A stretch of DNA of 64,000 bases from Eggerthella sp. (GTDB taxonomy: Bacteria > Actinomycetota > Coriobacteriia > Coriobacteriales > Eggerthellaceae). Made by a program: the position numbers and the translations under genes. Below the pieces are notes generated by a model, which saw nothing but the letters and a program-made list of their open reading frames with translations, ran no database searches and had not been told where the DNA came from. Of this stretch, positions 1 to 7,476 are shown piece by piece (position 1 is the stretch's first letter; every line of letters starts with the position of its first letter). The stretch spans positions 84,109 to 148,108 of the forward strand of contig JAUNWY010000003.1 of NCBI GenBank assembly GCA_030540085.1, written 5' to 3'.

Positions 1-1
1 C

Positions 2-397
2 TGGCATATTCCCAAAGAGCTTGACCTTGAAGCCATGCGCGCAGCAGCTGCTTACCTGATAGGCGAACACGACTTCAAGAGCTTCTGCATGGCGGCATCC
101 GCTGAAGGCAAGTCAACCATGCGCAATGTGTTCAGCATCGATGTGTCGCGCGAAGATGCGTGGGGTGAAAACCTGGTGGTTATCACGGTGAAGGGCAATG
201 CCTTTCTCCACTCGATGGTTCGTACCATTGTGGGCACGTTGGTGGCAGTTGGCCTTGGGAGGCGCAAGCCGGAATGGATCGCAGAGGTGCTTGATGCGCG
301 CAATCGCGCTGCAGCGGGTGAAAACGCGCCGGCGCAGGGTTTGGTGTTCTGGAACGTCAGTTACGAGGGCGAGCGCGTGCACGACCCGCTGAAATGA
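2..397 (+). CDS. truA: tRNA pseudouridine(38-40) synthase TruA, 3' part
   Basis: C-terminal part of the enzyme that isomerises uridines 38-40 in the anticodon stem of tRNAs. The reading frame is open from the first bases of the window, so the start and the catalytic aspartate lie outside it. What is visible is the typical TruA second half: an EHDFKSFC segment, then the conserved stretch GNAFLHSMVRTIVGTL, then a tail ending in VHDPLK before a TGA stop. About 131 codons are present of roughly 250-270 in the family. The next gene starts about 210 bases downstream after a non-coding spacer. Identification is from family motifs only. Confidence 0.93.
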   Translation, partial: WHIPKELDLEAMRAAAAYLIGEHDFKSFCMAASAEGKSTMRNVFSIDVSREDAWGENLVVITVKGNAFLHSMVRTIVGTLVAVGLGRRKPEWIAEVLDARNRAAAGENAPAQGLVFWNVSYEGERVHDPLK

Positions 398-578
398 GAG
401 CTCTAGCGAGAGGGGCAATGCGGCGCTTCGGTGCCGCTAATGCGTTAAGGACGCCGCCTGTCCTTCTCTCGAAATCTCTACAAGTGCTTACGCTATAGTA
501 CCCACTATTACAATCTTGTTTCATAAGTATCGAAGGCGCATAGGGGCGCCTGGTGGGCGTAATGCCCATGTATGAATT

Positions 579-592
579 CCCGCATATGCGGG
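579..592. promoter_or_regulatory. 14-bp perfect palindrome before the symporter gene
   Basis: CCCGCATATGCGGG is a perfect palindrome ending six bases before the Shine-Dalgarno sequence of the symporter gene at 608. It could be an operator or a small leader hairpin that affects ribosome access. No T-run follows, so it is not a terminator. Its function is inferred from position only. Confidence 0.35.
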
Positions 593-607
593 ATAGAAGG
601 AGAGTGT

Positions 608-2002
608 ATGTCAACCTCAACCGAATCTGCCCAGTTGGCTGGTCGAGCCTCCTGGTCGGGCAAACTGGCGTTTGTTCTTTCGGCGGCGGCATCCGCTGTT
701 GGCCTGGGAGCAATGTGGCGCTTCCCGTATTTGGCAGCCAAATACGGTGGCGGCATGTTCCTGTTCGTGTATTTGATCCTGGTATTCACCATTGGCATTT
801 CTTTGCTGCTTTTGGAAAATGCCCTTGGTCGTAAAACGGGGCAGAGCGCCATCGGTGCCTTCAAGGCGTTCGGCAAGAAGTTTACGTTTATCGGCGTTCT
901 TATGTCTGCCGTGCCGTTTATCATCGTGCCGTACTACTGCGTAATCGGCGGTTGGGTAACGAAGTACCTTGCAGCATATGTAGGCGGCGAGGCAGGTGCT
1001 CTTGTCGACGGCGGCACGTACTTCACGAACTTCATCGGCAATGGCCCTGAAAGCATCCTGTTCATGCTTGTCTTCATGGCCATCACCTACTTCATTGTGG
1101 GCCTGGGCGTTAACAATGGCCTCGAGAAGGCAAACTTCATCATGATGCCTGCGCTTATTGTTGTGGCGGCAATCCTCGCCGTGTATGCGCTTACCATGCC
1201 TGGGGCAATCGACGGTCTTGCTTTCTACCTTGTTCCCGATTTCAGCAAATTCTCCCCTGAGTTGGTAATTGCGGCATTGGGCCAGACCTTCTTTACGCTT
1301 TCGTTGGCAATGGGCATTATGGTTACCTACGGCTCCTACCTCGACAAGGCCACCAAGCTCACTTCCAGCGTTGCCCAGATTGCGGGCTCGACATTCGGCG
1401 TTTCTCTTCTTGCTGGTTTTATGATCATCCCCGCAACGTTTGCTGCTATGGGTTCTGGCGAAGCGGTTGCCGAAAATTCTGGCCCTTCCCTTATGTTCAT
1501 CGTTCTGCCTCAGGTATTTGAGGGCATGGGCAGCTTTGCTCCCGTTGTGGGTGCTGGCTTCTTCGTCTTGGTTCTGTTCGCCGCTCTTACCAGCGCTCTT
1601 TCTTTAGTGGAAACCTGCACTTCCATTGTCCAGGATGCGACTCACTGCTCTCGTGGCAAGGCGCTTGCTACGGTTATCGTGTGGACTACGCTCATGGGCC
1701 TGCTCGTTACCTTGGGTTACAGCTCGCTTTCGTTCATTGAGCCCCTGGGCGCAGGAACCTCTATCCTTGACTTCCTCGACTTCATCTCCAATTCGGTAAT
1801 GATGCCTATCGTGGCATTACTGACCTGCATCTTCATTGGATGGATCGTTGGCCCGAAGATGATCGAAGAAGAAGTTATGCTTTCCTCTCGGTTCAGGCTG
1901 CGTAAGGTTTGGGTCTTCATGATCAAGTACCTTGCCCCCGTTGCGCTGGTGGTTATCCTGGTAGCCTACGTGGCACAGACCTTCGGCTTCTTCAGCATGT
2001 AA
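608..2002 (+). CDS. Neurotransmitter:sodium symporter (NSS) family transporter
   Basis: Sodium-dependent transporter of the NSS (LeuT/SNF) family, 464 residues, probably importing an amino acid or similar small amine; the substrate cannot be read from sequence. The N-terminus carries the family signature: WSGKLAFVLSAAASAVGLGA followed by MWRFPYLAAKYGGG, which forms the unwound first helix that binds sodium and substrate. About eleven to twelve hydrophobic segments follow. ATG 608 is chosen because AAGGAGAG lies just upstream; the in-frame ATG at 572 has no ribosome binding site. The gene is apparently monocistronic. It ends directly against a repeat element containing a terminator. Confidence 0.93.
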   Translation: MSTSTESAQLAGRASWSGKLAFVLSAAASAVGLGAMWRFPYLAAKYGGGMFLFVYLILVFTIGISLLLLENALGRKTGQSAIGAFKAFGKKFTFIGVLMSAVPFIIVPYYCVIGGWVTKYLAAYVGGEAGALVDGGTYFTNFIGNGPESILFMLVFMAITYFIVGLGVNNGLEKANFIMMPALIVVAAILAVYALTMPGAIDGLAFYLVPDFSKFSPELVIAALGQTFFTLSLAMGIMVTYGSYLDKATKLTSSVAQIAGSTFGVSLLAGFMIIPATFAAMGSGEAVAENSGPSLMFIVLPQVFEGMGSFAPVVGAGFFVLVLFAALTSALSLVETCTSIVQDATHCSRGKALATVIVWTTLMGLLVTLGYSSLSFIEPLGAGTSILDFLDFISNSVMMPIVALLTCIFIGWIVGPKMIEEEVMLSSRFRLRKVWVFMIKYLAPVALVVILVAYVAQTFGFFSM

Positions 2003-2120
2003 GTGGGAATATAGGGACTGGTACCGTTTTCCCACCTAGCAAACAAAGCCCTGCTTGTGATTGATTTCGCAAGCAGGGCTTTTTCTTTGCGCGCTATTCC
2101 TAGGTGGGAAAACGGTACCT
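2003..2120. repeat. Inverted-arm terminator element, copy 1
   Basis: The left arm (2003-2035, 33 nt) begins directly after the stop codon of the symporter gene. The right arm (from 2104) is its reverse complement over the inner part, with core GGTACC and outer TTTTCCCAC. Between them is an intrinsic-terminator hairpin (2045-2086). The distal half of the right arm has decayed. Related copies lie at 4665-4797 and 22528-22660, and solo arms at 2146-2178 and 6091-6123. The arrangement resembles a REPIN (two inverted REP sequences), but the relation to known families is inferred. Confidence 0.85.
2045..2086 (+). terminator. Intrinsic terminator inside repeat copy 1
   Basis: Stem AAAGCCCTGCTTG pairs with CAAGCAGGGCTTT across a short loop, followed by TTTTCTTT. 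The A-run on the other side lets it work in both directions. It serves the symporter gene. Confidence 0.85.
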
Positions 2121-2145
2121 GCTCCGAAAGTCGGGGAAAAGGGGT

Positions 2146-2178
2146 CTGGGAAAATGGGACCTGTCCCAGTATTCCCAG
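2146..2178. repeat. Solo 33-nt arm of the inverted-arm family
   Basis: A single arm that is itself an imperfect palindrome: it starts CTGGGAA and ends TTCCCAG, with GGGACC/GTCCC in the middle. Other arms begin G and end C at these outermost positions, so both partners have changed and the pair is kept. It lies upstream of ychF and may be part of its leader. Confidence 0.75.
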
Positions 2179-2275
2179 TTGTTGTGGTGCGCGACTTATG
2201 CCCCTTTCGGGCGTTTTCTTTTTGGGTGGTATGATGGAATGCGTACAAAAACGAGAACCCTATCAAGGAGCAAAC

Positions 2276-3340
2276 GTGTCCCTTTCCATTGGCATTGTTG
2301 GCCTGCCGAACGTTGGCAAGTCTTCTCTGTTCACCGCTCTTACTAAGAAGAGCGGATTTGCCGCAAACTATCCTTTTGCAACCATCGAGCCCAATGTGGG
2401 TTTGGTCCCCGTTCCCGATAAGCGTCTTGATGGACTTGCCGCTATCGATCACCCAGCGAAGATCATTCCCGCAACGGTAGAGTTCGTGGACATTGCAGGC
2501 TTGGTTGCCGGCGCTTCCCAGGGCGAAGGCTTGGGCAACAAATTCTTGGCGAATATTCGCGAAACCGATGCCATCTGCGAAGTGGTGCGCTTCTTCAGCG
2601 ACCCGAACGTAGAGCACGTATCCAAGAAGGTCGACCCGCAGAGTGATGTCGAAACCATCAAAACCGAGCTGATTCTTGCCGATATCGCCACTATCGAAAA
2701 GGCGCTGCCCCGTCTGGAAAAGGAGGGCAAGCGTTACAAGGAAAAGGCCATCAATTTCGAAGTTGCCCAGAAAGTGCTCGAGGGCCTGAACGAAGGCAAG
2801 CGCGCTTTGCAGCTTGACCTTTCCGAGGAAGAGCAGGATGCCATTCGCGAGTTGTGTCTGCTCACCATGAAGCCCATGCTCTACATTGCCAATGTGGACG
2901 AAGACAAGGTTAACGCTGAGCTTCCTGAAATCGACGGACAGCAGCCCGTGCCCATCAGTGCGAAGATCGAAGCCGATCTGGCCGAGCTCGATGCCGAAGA
3001 GGCAGCCATTTTCATGGAAGAACTCGGCTTGGACGAGTCGGGTCTTTCCCGCCTTATTCGCGAGGCCTACAAGCTGCTGGGCCTTCAGAGCTATTTCACC
3101 AGCGGCGAAACTGAAACGCGCGCCTGGACTATTCCCGTTGGTGCGAAAGCCCCGCAGGCCGCTGGCGTTATCCACTCCGATTTTGAGCGCGGTTTCATTA
3201 AAGCGGAAACTGCTTCGTATGAAGACTATGTTGCTCTGGGCGGCGAAAAAGGCTGCCGCGATGCTGGTAAGCTTCGCCAGGAAGGAAAAGATTACGTCGT
3301 GCAAGATGGCGATGTAATGCACTTCAAATTCAACGTGTAA
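2276..3340 (+). CDS. ychF: Redox-regulated ATPase YchF (Obg/OLA1 family)
   Basis: P-loop ATPase of the Obg-related YchF family that binds ribosomes and is linked to stress responses. 354 residues, close to the usual 363. G1 motif GLPNVGKSS lies near residue 9; [12 protein letters not shown] and VPVPDKRLD follow; [17 protein letters not shown] is the G3 region. The C-terminal TGS domain ends in [14 protein letters not shown]. Start GTG 2276 follows AAGGAG at good spacing; the frame is open further upstream through repeat sequence, but that part does not look coding. A strong terminator follows. Confidence 0.97.
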   Translation: MSLSIGIVGLPNVGKSSLFTALTKKSGFAANYPFATIEPNVGLVPVPDKRLDGLAAIDHPAKIIPATVEFVDIAGLVAGASQGEGLGNKFLANIRETDAICEVVRFFSDPNVEHVSKKVDPQSDVETIKTELILADIATIEKALPRLEKEGKRYKEKAINFEVAQKVLEGLNEGKRALQLDLSEEEQDAIRELCLLTMKPMLYIANVDEDKVNAELPEIDGQQPVPISAKIEADLAELDAEEAAIFMEELGLDESGLSRLIREAYKLLGLQSYFTSGETETRAWTIPVGAKAPQAAGVIHSDFERGFIKAETASYEDYVALGGEKGCRDAGKLRQEGKDYVVQDGDVMHFKFNV

Positions 3341-3362
3341 GCGTTTTTTACGCAGCGTGACC

Positions 3363-3398
3363 AAAGGCCTCCCGGAAAACTCTAGGAGGCCTTTTTAC
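3363..3398 (+). terminator. Intrinsic terminator after ychF
   Basis: Hairpin AAAGGCCTCC paired with GGAGGCCTTTTT, with a short loop and a T-run, 22 bases after the ychF stop. Confidence 0.9.
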
Positions 3399-3504
3399 GT
3401 GCGCGTAGTTTTGCGATACCCTGAACTTAACTGAATCAAAGCACGTTGGCTTTATGCGGCATAGGGGACAAAGCGTCGTAGCCAACGAAGACAGGAGGGG
3501 TGTC

Positions 3505-4665
3505 ATGGAATTGCGTGCTTTCGGCAATACGGGCATGATGGTTTCGCCGCTGGGCTTTGGCGTTATGCGCTTGCCTATGAAAGATGGCGGCAAAACGGTA
3601 AACAGCAACACCATCGACCAGGTAGATGTCGACACATCGATTGCGATGATCCGTGCGGCCATCGATGGAGGGGTCAATTATTTCGACACGGCTTACAACT
3701 ATGTAAGCGGCTATTCGGAGCGAATCTTGGGCGAGGCGCTGAAGGACGGCTATCGCGAAAAGGTGTATGTTGCCACTAAATCGCCTGCGTGGCTCTATAA
3801 GTCACCTGAAGATTTCGATCGTTTCCTTGATGAGCAGCTCGATCGTTTGGGCCTCGATTATGTTGACAACTACCTTCTGCACTCAATGAATGGCGGCAGT
3901 TGGAAGAAAACGGTGCGCAACAACGCAATCGATGGCATGAAACGTGCCAAGGAAAGCGGGAAAGTGCGCAATATCGGCTTTTCCTTCCATGACGATTTGG
4001 AGCTGTTCGAAGAGATTTTGAACGCTGCCGATTGGGATTTCTGCCAAATTCAGCTGAATTACTATGACCGCGATTATCAGGCGGGCATCAAGGGCATGAA
4101 AATGGCGGCCGAGCGAGGTATTGCCGTAGTGGTTATGGAGCCGTTGCGCGGTGGGCTGCTGGTTGATTTGCCGAAAAACGCCCAGGCGGTGTTCGATAGT
4201 TCGGACATCAAACACAGCAATGTTGAATGGGCCTTTGATTGGCTCTGGGATATGCCTGAGGTATCTTGCGTTCTTTCGGGCATGAGTACGCCCGAGCAGC
4301 TCCAGCAAAACATCGGGTATATGCAGAACGCGCATCCGGGCATGCTTTCTGACGAAGAACACAAGGTCCTTGACCAGGCAAAAGCCGCGCTCGATTCGCG
4401 CGCTGCAATTCCCTGCACCGGTTGCAACTACTGCGTGGATATGTGCCCGAACAAGATTGCTATCCCGTATAACTTCCGCGCCTACAACATGGGTACGCTG
4501 TATGACGATATGGAGCTGGCGAAGGATTTCTACCAGAACGAGGTTACCAGTTATGGCCGTCGTGCTGATTCGTGCACAAGCTGCGGATCGTGTGAAGAGA
4601 TTTGCCCGCAGCATATCGCCATTAGCGAGTGGCTCCCGAAGGTCGACGAATTGCTGGGAGATTAG
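3505..4665 (+). CDS. Aldo/keto reductase with C-terminal 4Fe-4S domain
   Basis: Fusion of an NAD(P)H-type aldo/keto reductase TIM barrel (about residues 1-290) with a ferredoxin-like tail, 386 residues. Barrel landmarks are GNTGMMVSPLGFGVMRLP at the start, NYFDTAYNY (catalytic Asp and Tyr), VATKSP (Lys) and YLLHSM (His). The tail has two cysteine clusters, C304/307/310/314 and C357/360/363/367, both of the CxxCxxCxxxCP type, enough for two 4Fe-4S clusters. Such enzymes are common in strict anaerobes; the substrate is unknown. Start ATG 3505 follows ACAGGAGGGG. The gene converges on a second Fe-S reductase at 4802-5944 with only a repeat element between. Confidence 0.93.
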   Translation: MELRAFGNTGMMVSPLGFGVMRLPMKDGGKTVNSNTIDQVDVDTSIAMIRAAIDGGVNYFDTAYNYVSGYSERILGEALKDGYREKVYVATKSPAWLYKSPEDFDRFLDEQLDRLGLDYVDNYLLHSMNGGSWKKTVRNNAIDGMKRAKESGKVRNIGFSFHDDLELFEEILNAADWDFCQIQLNYYDRDYQAGIKGMKMAAERGIAVVVMEPLRGGLLVDLPKNAQAVFDSSDIKHSNVEWAFDWLWDMPEVSCVLSGMSTPEQLQQNIGYMQNAHPGMLSDEEHKVLDQAKAALDSRAAIPCTGCNYCVDMCPNKIAIPYNFRAYNMGTLYDDMELAKDFYQNEVTSYGRRADSCTSCGSCEEICPQHIAISEWLPKVDELLGD

Positions 4666-4797
4666 TGGGAATATAGGGACAGGTCCCATTTTCCCACCTA
4701 GGGATGGCACTCAAAGAAAAGCCCTGCTTGCGATATTAGTCGCAAGCAGGGCTTCGTTTGTTAAGTGGGAAAATGGGACCTGTCCCTATATTCCCAC
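4665..4797. repeat. Inverted-arm terminator element, copy 2
   Basis: The most intact copy: two 33-nt arms (4665-4697 and 4765-4797) that are exact reverse complements, enclosing a terminator hairpin. The left arm shares the last base of the upstream stop codon. The right arm ends five bases before the stop codon of the convergent gene. The element therefore fills the entire convergent interval, which fits a bidirectional terminator. Confidence 0.92.
4717..4759. terminator. Bidirectional terminator inside repeat copy 2
   Basis: AAAAGCCCTGCTTGCG pairs with CGCAAGCAGGGCTT across a loop of about eight bases, between two convergent genes. The flanking A-run and T-rich stretch support use from both sides. 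Confidence 0.82.
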
Positions 4798-4801
4798 CTG
4801 T

Positions 4802-5944
4802 CTAGAAGTCAAACAGTTCTGCCGCTTTTTCCATGCGCTCGGCAATTTTCACGCCGAAGGGGCAATTTGCTTCACAGGTTTGGCATCCAGTGCATTCGCC
4901 TGCAGTAACGTCGAGCGATTCGTAGTGCTTCAGCACCGATTCTGGAACAGTTCCCTGCATTTCTGCCAAATCGTAGAATTTATTCACTTCGGCGATGTTG
5001 ATTCCCACGGTGCATGGCTGGCAATGTCCGCAGTAGATGCACTGGCCAAAGTAAGTATGCGTGGGCGCATTGGAGAGCACATGGCCGAAGTCGCGCTCTT
5101 CCTGCGTTGCGGTTACATATTCCAAGCAGCCGTCGCACTCTGTCTCGTCCTTAAAGCCGGCAAGAACCGAAGCGACAGCGGGACGGGAAAGGCAGTATTC
5201 GATGCATTGTGTGGGCGTCATAGCGATGCCGAAAGGTGATTTTGCTGCATCGAGCAGGCGACCTCCTGCGAATGGCTTCATTACGGTAAGCCCAATGTTA
5301 TTGATGCTGCACTGACGATGCAATTCCTGACGCTTCGGGTCAATGTTCGAAAGATTTTGCTGATAGTTTTCTGCGAACAGAGTGTTGATGTCCTCCGAGG
5401 GCGGCAGCATGTCGAACGCCGGATTCAGTGAAAACATGATCATCTCGATTTCGGGATACTTGCATGCTTCAAGTGCCACATCGGGGTTATGGGTGGAAAG
5501 GCCAATGTGATCGATGCGACCTGCATCTTTTTCGCTGCGGACGTATTCGATGAAGGGTCCATCCATGATGTTATTAAACTCGCTGAGGGCATCGACGTAG
5601 TGAATAAGGCCGAGCTCGATGTGCCCTCCAAAGCAATCCAGCAGGAATTCCCAAGCGGGAACAACCTGCTCCAGGTTGCGAGTGCGTTCGTACTGTCCGT
5701 TTTTCCAGGTGGCGCCAAAATGCCCCTGCACGATCCAGTGGCTGCGATTTTCGCATACAGCATCGCCTAGCGATCGACGGATATCGGGGTCGACCATCCA
5801 GCAATCGACGATGTTGATACCCGCTCTTTCCGCATGACGGGCAAGACGGCGCGCAAATAATGGATCGCTGTTTGGCAGCCACTCGGCGCCGAAGCCAATT
5901 TCGCTAACTTGAAGGCCTGTTTTGCCCAACGTGCGGTATTCCAT
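4802..5944 (-). CDS. Aldo/keto reductase with C-terminal Fe-S clusters
   Basis: Second Fe-S aldo/keto reductase, 380 residues, distantly related to the one at 3505. It opens MEYRTLGKTGLQVSEIGFGAEW. The barrel carries NIVDCWMVDPDIR where the catalytic DxxxxY loop should be, so the classical Tyr position is not obvious. Active-site divergence is therefore possible. The C-terminus has CIYCGHCQPCT and CTGCQTCEANCPFG. Start ATG at 5944 is preceded on the minus strand by GAAGGAAA. Function beyond oxidoreductase is not assignable. Confidence 0.9.
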   Translation of the reverse strand: MEYRTLGKTGLQVSEIGFGAEWLPNSDPLFARRLARHAERAGINIVDCWMVDPDIRRSLGDAVCENRSHWIVQGHFGATWKNGQYERTRNLEQVVPAWEFLLDCFGGHIELGLIHYVDALSEFNNIMDGPFIEYVRSEKDAGRIDHIGLSTHNPDVALEACKYPEIEMIMFSLNPAFDMLPPSEDINTLFAENYQQNLSNIDPKRQELHRQCSINNIGLTVMKPFAGGRLLDAAKSPFGIAMTPTQCIEYCLSRPAVASVLAGFKDETECDGCLEYVTATQEERDFGHVLSNAPTHTYFGQCIYCGHCQPCTVGINIAEVNKFYDLAEMQGTVPESVLKHYESLDVTAGECTGCQTCEANCPFGVKIAERMEKAAELFDF

Positions 5945-6090
5945 GGTGGTTTCCTTCTCTGTATATGGTGATTTCGCTTTAGCTCGATATGAGAGCTGAG
6001 TCTCGCTTGCTATTGAGAAATTAGTGACGCGGTGTCACTTATGATACCATGCTGTCGAACAACAATGCGTCGTTACGCTGTAATGAATAA

Positions 6091-6123
6091 GTGGGAAAAT
6101 GGGACCTGTCCCTAAATACCCAC
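6091..6123. repeat. Solo 33-nt arm upstream of larB
   Basis: Single arm of the inverted-arm family, right-arm orientation (GTGGGAAAATGGGACC at its start, CCCAC at its end), 15 bases before the larB start codon. There is no partner arm or terminator hairpin nearby. It would be in the larB leader and can itself fold into a hairpin. Confidence 0.82.
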
Positions 6124-6138
6124 TTGATCGGAGGGTGC

Positions 6139-6915
6139 ATGGAATCCGATGCTATAGAGAAGATCCTGGAAAGCGTTGCCGCAGGTGAAACCACGCCTGC
6201 CGAAGCGTTGCTTTCCTTGAAGAAGGAGCCCTTTACCGACTTGGGGTATGCCAAGGTTGATCATCATCGCGCCCTGCGCCAAAATGCCACTGAGGTTATC
6301 TATGGCGAAGGAAAAACCCCTGATCAGATTCGCGGTATCGCGGAGTCTCTGCAGCAGGGTGGCGCCGAAACGGTGCTTATCACCCGTATGAAGGCCGAAG
6401 CGGTAAGCCTTATGGTCAGCCACTTCGCCGATGATTTCACTTACTTCGACATTCCGCGTGTGGGGCTGCTTGGACGCATGCCCGAACCGACGGGCAATGG
6501 CACTATCGTGGTTGCCGCCGCCGGCACCAGCGACATGTATGCTGCTGAGGAAGCGGCGCTCACTGCCGAAGCCCTGGGCAACCGAGTGCAGCGTCTCTAC
6601 GATGTGGGAGTTGCGGGGCTTCATCGCCTGCTTGCGCACATGGATGACATCATGCAGGCGCAGGTTATCATCACTGTTGCCGGCATGGAAGGCGCCCTTG
6701 CCAGCGTGGTGGGCGGTATGGCTTCATGCCCGGTTATCGCGGTGCCAACCAGTGTGGGCTACGGGGCTTCATTCGGTGGCTTGTCGGCCCTGCTTTCCAT
6801 GCTCAATTCCTGTGCAAGCGGAACGAGCGTTGTCAATATCGACAATGGCTTTGGAGCCGGTTTCCAGGCCCATCTCATCAATCATCTTCCGGGCGCAGCG
6901 CCCGCACAGCAGTAA
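6139..6915 (+). CDS. larB: Nickel pincer cofactor biosynthesis protein LarB
   Basis: Carboxylase/hydrolase that converts nicotinic acid adenine dinucleotide to the dicarboxylate precursor of the nickel-pincer cofactor of lactate racemase-type enzymes. 258 residues, usual length. The C-terminal half is AIR-carboxylase (PurE)-like, with VAAAGTSDMYAAEEAALTAE, VAGMEGALASVVGG and VPTSVGYGASFGGLSALLSM. ATG 6139 follows GGAGGG; the frame continues upstream through a repeat arm, which was not taken as coding. The larC-like gene starts nine bases after its stop. Confidence 0.93.
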   Translation: MESDAIEKILESVAAGETTPAEALLSLKKEPFTDLGYAKVDHHRALRQNATEVIYGEGKTPDQIRGIAESLQQGGAETVLITRMKAEAVSLMVSHFADDFTYFDIPRVGLLGRMPEPTGNGTIVVAAAGTSDMYAAEEAALTAEALGNRVQRLYDVGVAGLHRLLAHMDDIMQAQVIITVAGMEGALASVVGGMASCPVIAVPTSVGYGASFGGLSALLSMLNSCASGTSVVNIDNGFGAGFQAHLINHLPGAAPAQQ

Positions 6916-6924
6916 GGAGCGAAT

Positions 6925-7473
6925 ATGGTGCTTTCCTTCGACTTCACCGAAAACGCCACGCGCGGCCAGATCTTCGACACTCTCTTCAACGCAATGGACG
7001 AATCGCAGCACAAGCGTTTCTATGAGATAATTGAACGCGCCGAAGTGCCCGAAAAGCACCATCATGACATCGCCGAGATTAATGAAACCATCGATGTGCT
7101 TGATGCTCCTGAGCAGGTAAAATCTGATTTGCGCAGCGTGTATGCCATTCTTGCGGCTGCCGAGGCGAAGGTTCATGGGTGCGATGTGTCCCAGACCCAT
7201 TTCCATGAAGTGGGGAAGGCGGGCGGCATCCGCAACGCGCTGGCTATTTGCGCAGAATTCTATGTGCTTGCCCCTGAAGAGGTTGTGGCAACCCCCATTC
7301 AGCCCGGCGAAGGTGAAATCGAATGCGCTCATGGTGTGCTTTCGCTGCCTGCTCCCGCAACTGCCGCTATCCTAGAGGGTATGCCGCTCGCTGAGCCGCG
7401 TATGGGAGGCGAACGTTGCACGCCAACGTCTGCCGCCTTGATTAAGCATTTTGTAAAGAACTTCAAGGAATAG
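6925..7473 (+). CDS. larC: Short LarC-like nickel insertion protein (LarC1-type)
   Basis: Resembles the N-terminal part of LarC (DUF111), the CTP-dependent nickel insertase for the pincer cofactor. Recognisable blocks are AAEAKVHG, THFHEVGKAGGIRNAL, AHGVLSLPAPATAAILEGMP and ERCTPTSAALIKHF. It has only 182 residues against about 400 for full LarC. The LarC2 part is absent, and the next frame downstream is a kinase, so no programmed-frameshift partner is seen. The usual N-terminal GISGDM block is also not evident. SD AAGGAG precedes ATG 6925. It may be a LarC1-only form or work with a LarC2 encoded elsewhere. Confidence 0.85.
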   Translation: MVLSFDFTENATRGQIFDTLFNAMDESQHKRFYEIIERAEVPEKHHHDIAEINETIDVLDAPEQVKSDLRSVYAILAAAEAKVHGCDVSQTHFHEVGKAGGIRNALAICAEFYVLAPEEVVATPIQPGEGEIECAHGVLSLPAPATAAILEGMPLAEPRMGGERCTPTSAALIKHFVKNFKE

Positions 7474-7476
7474 CGT

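Noticed and set aside
2036..3364. Long open frame on the minus strand opposite ychF
   Set aside because: Antisense to a clear ychF gene; no start signal and no recognisable domain. Long antisense frames are expected from the codon bias of this genome.
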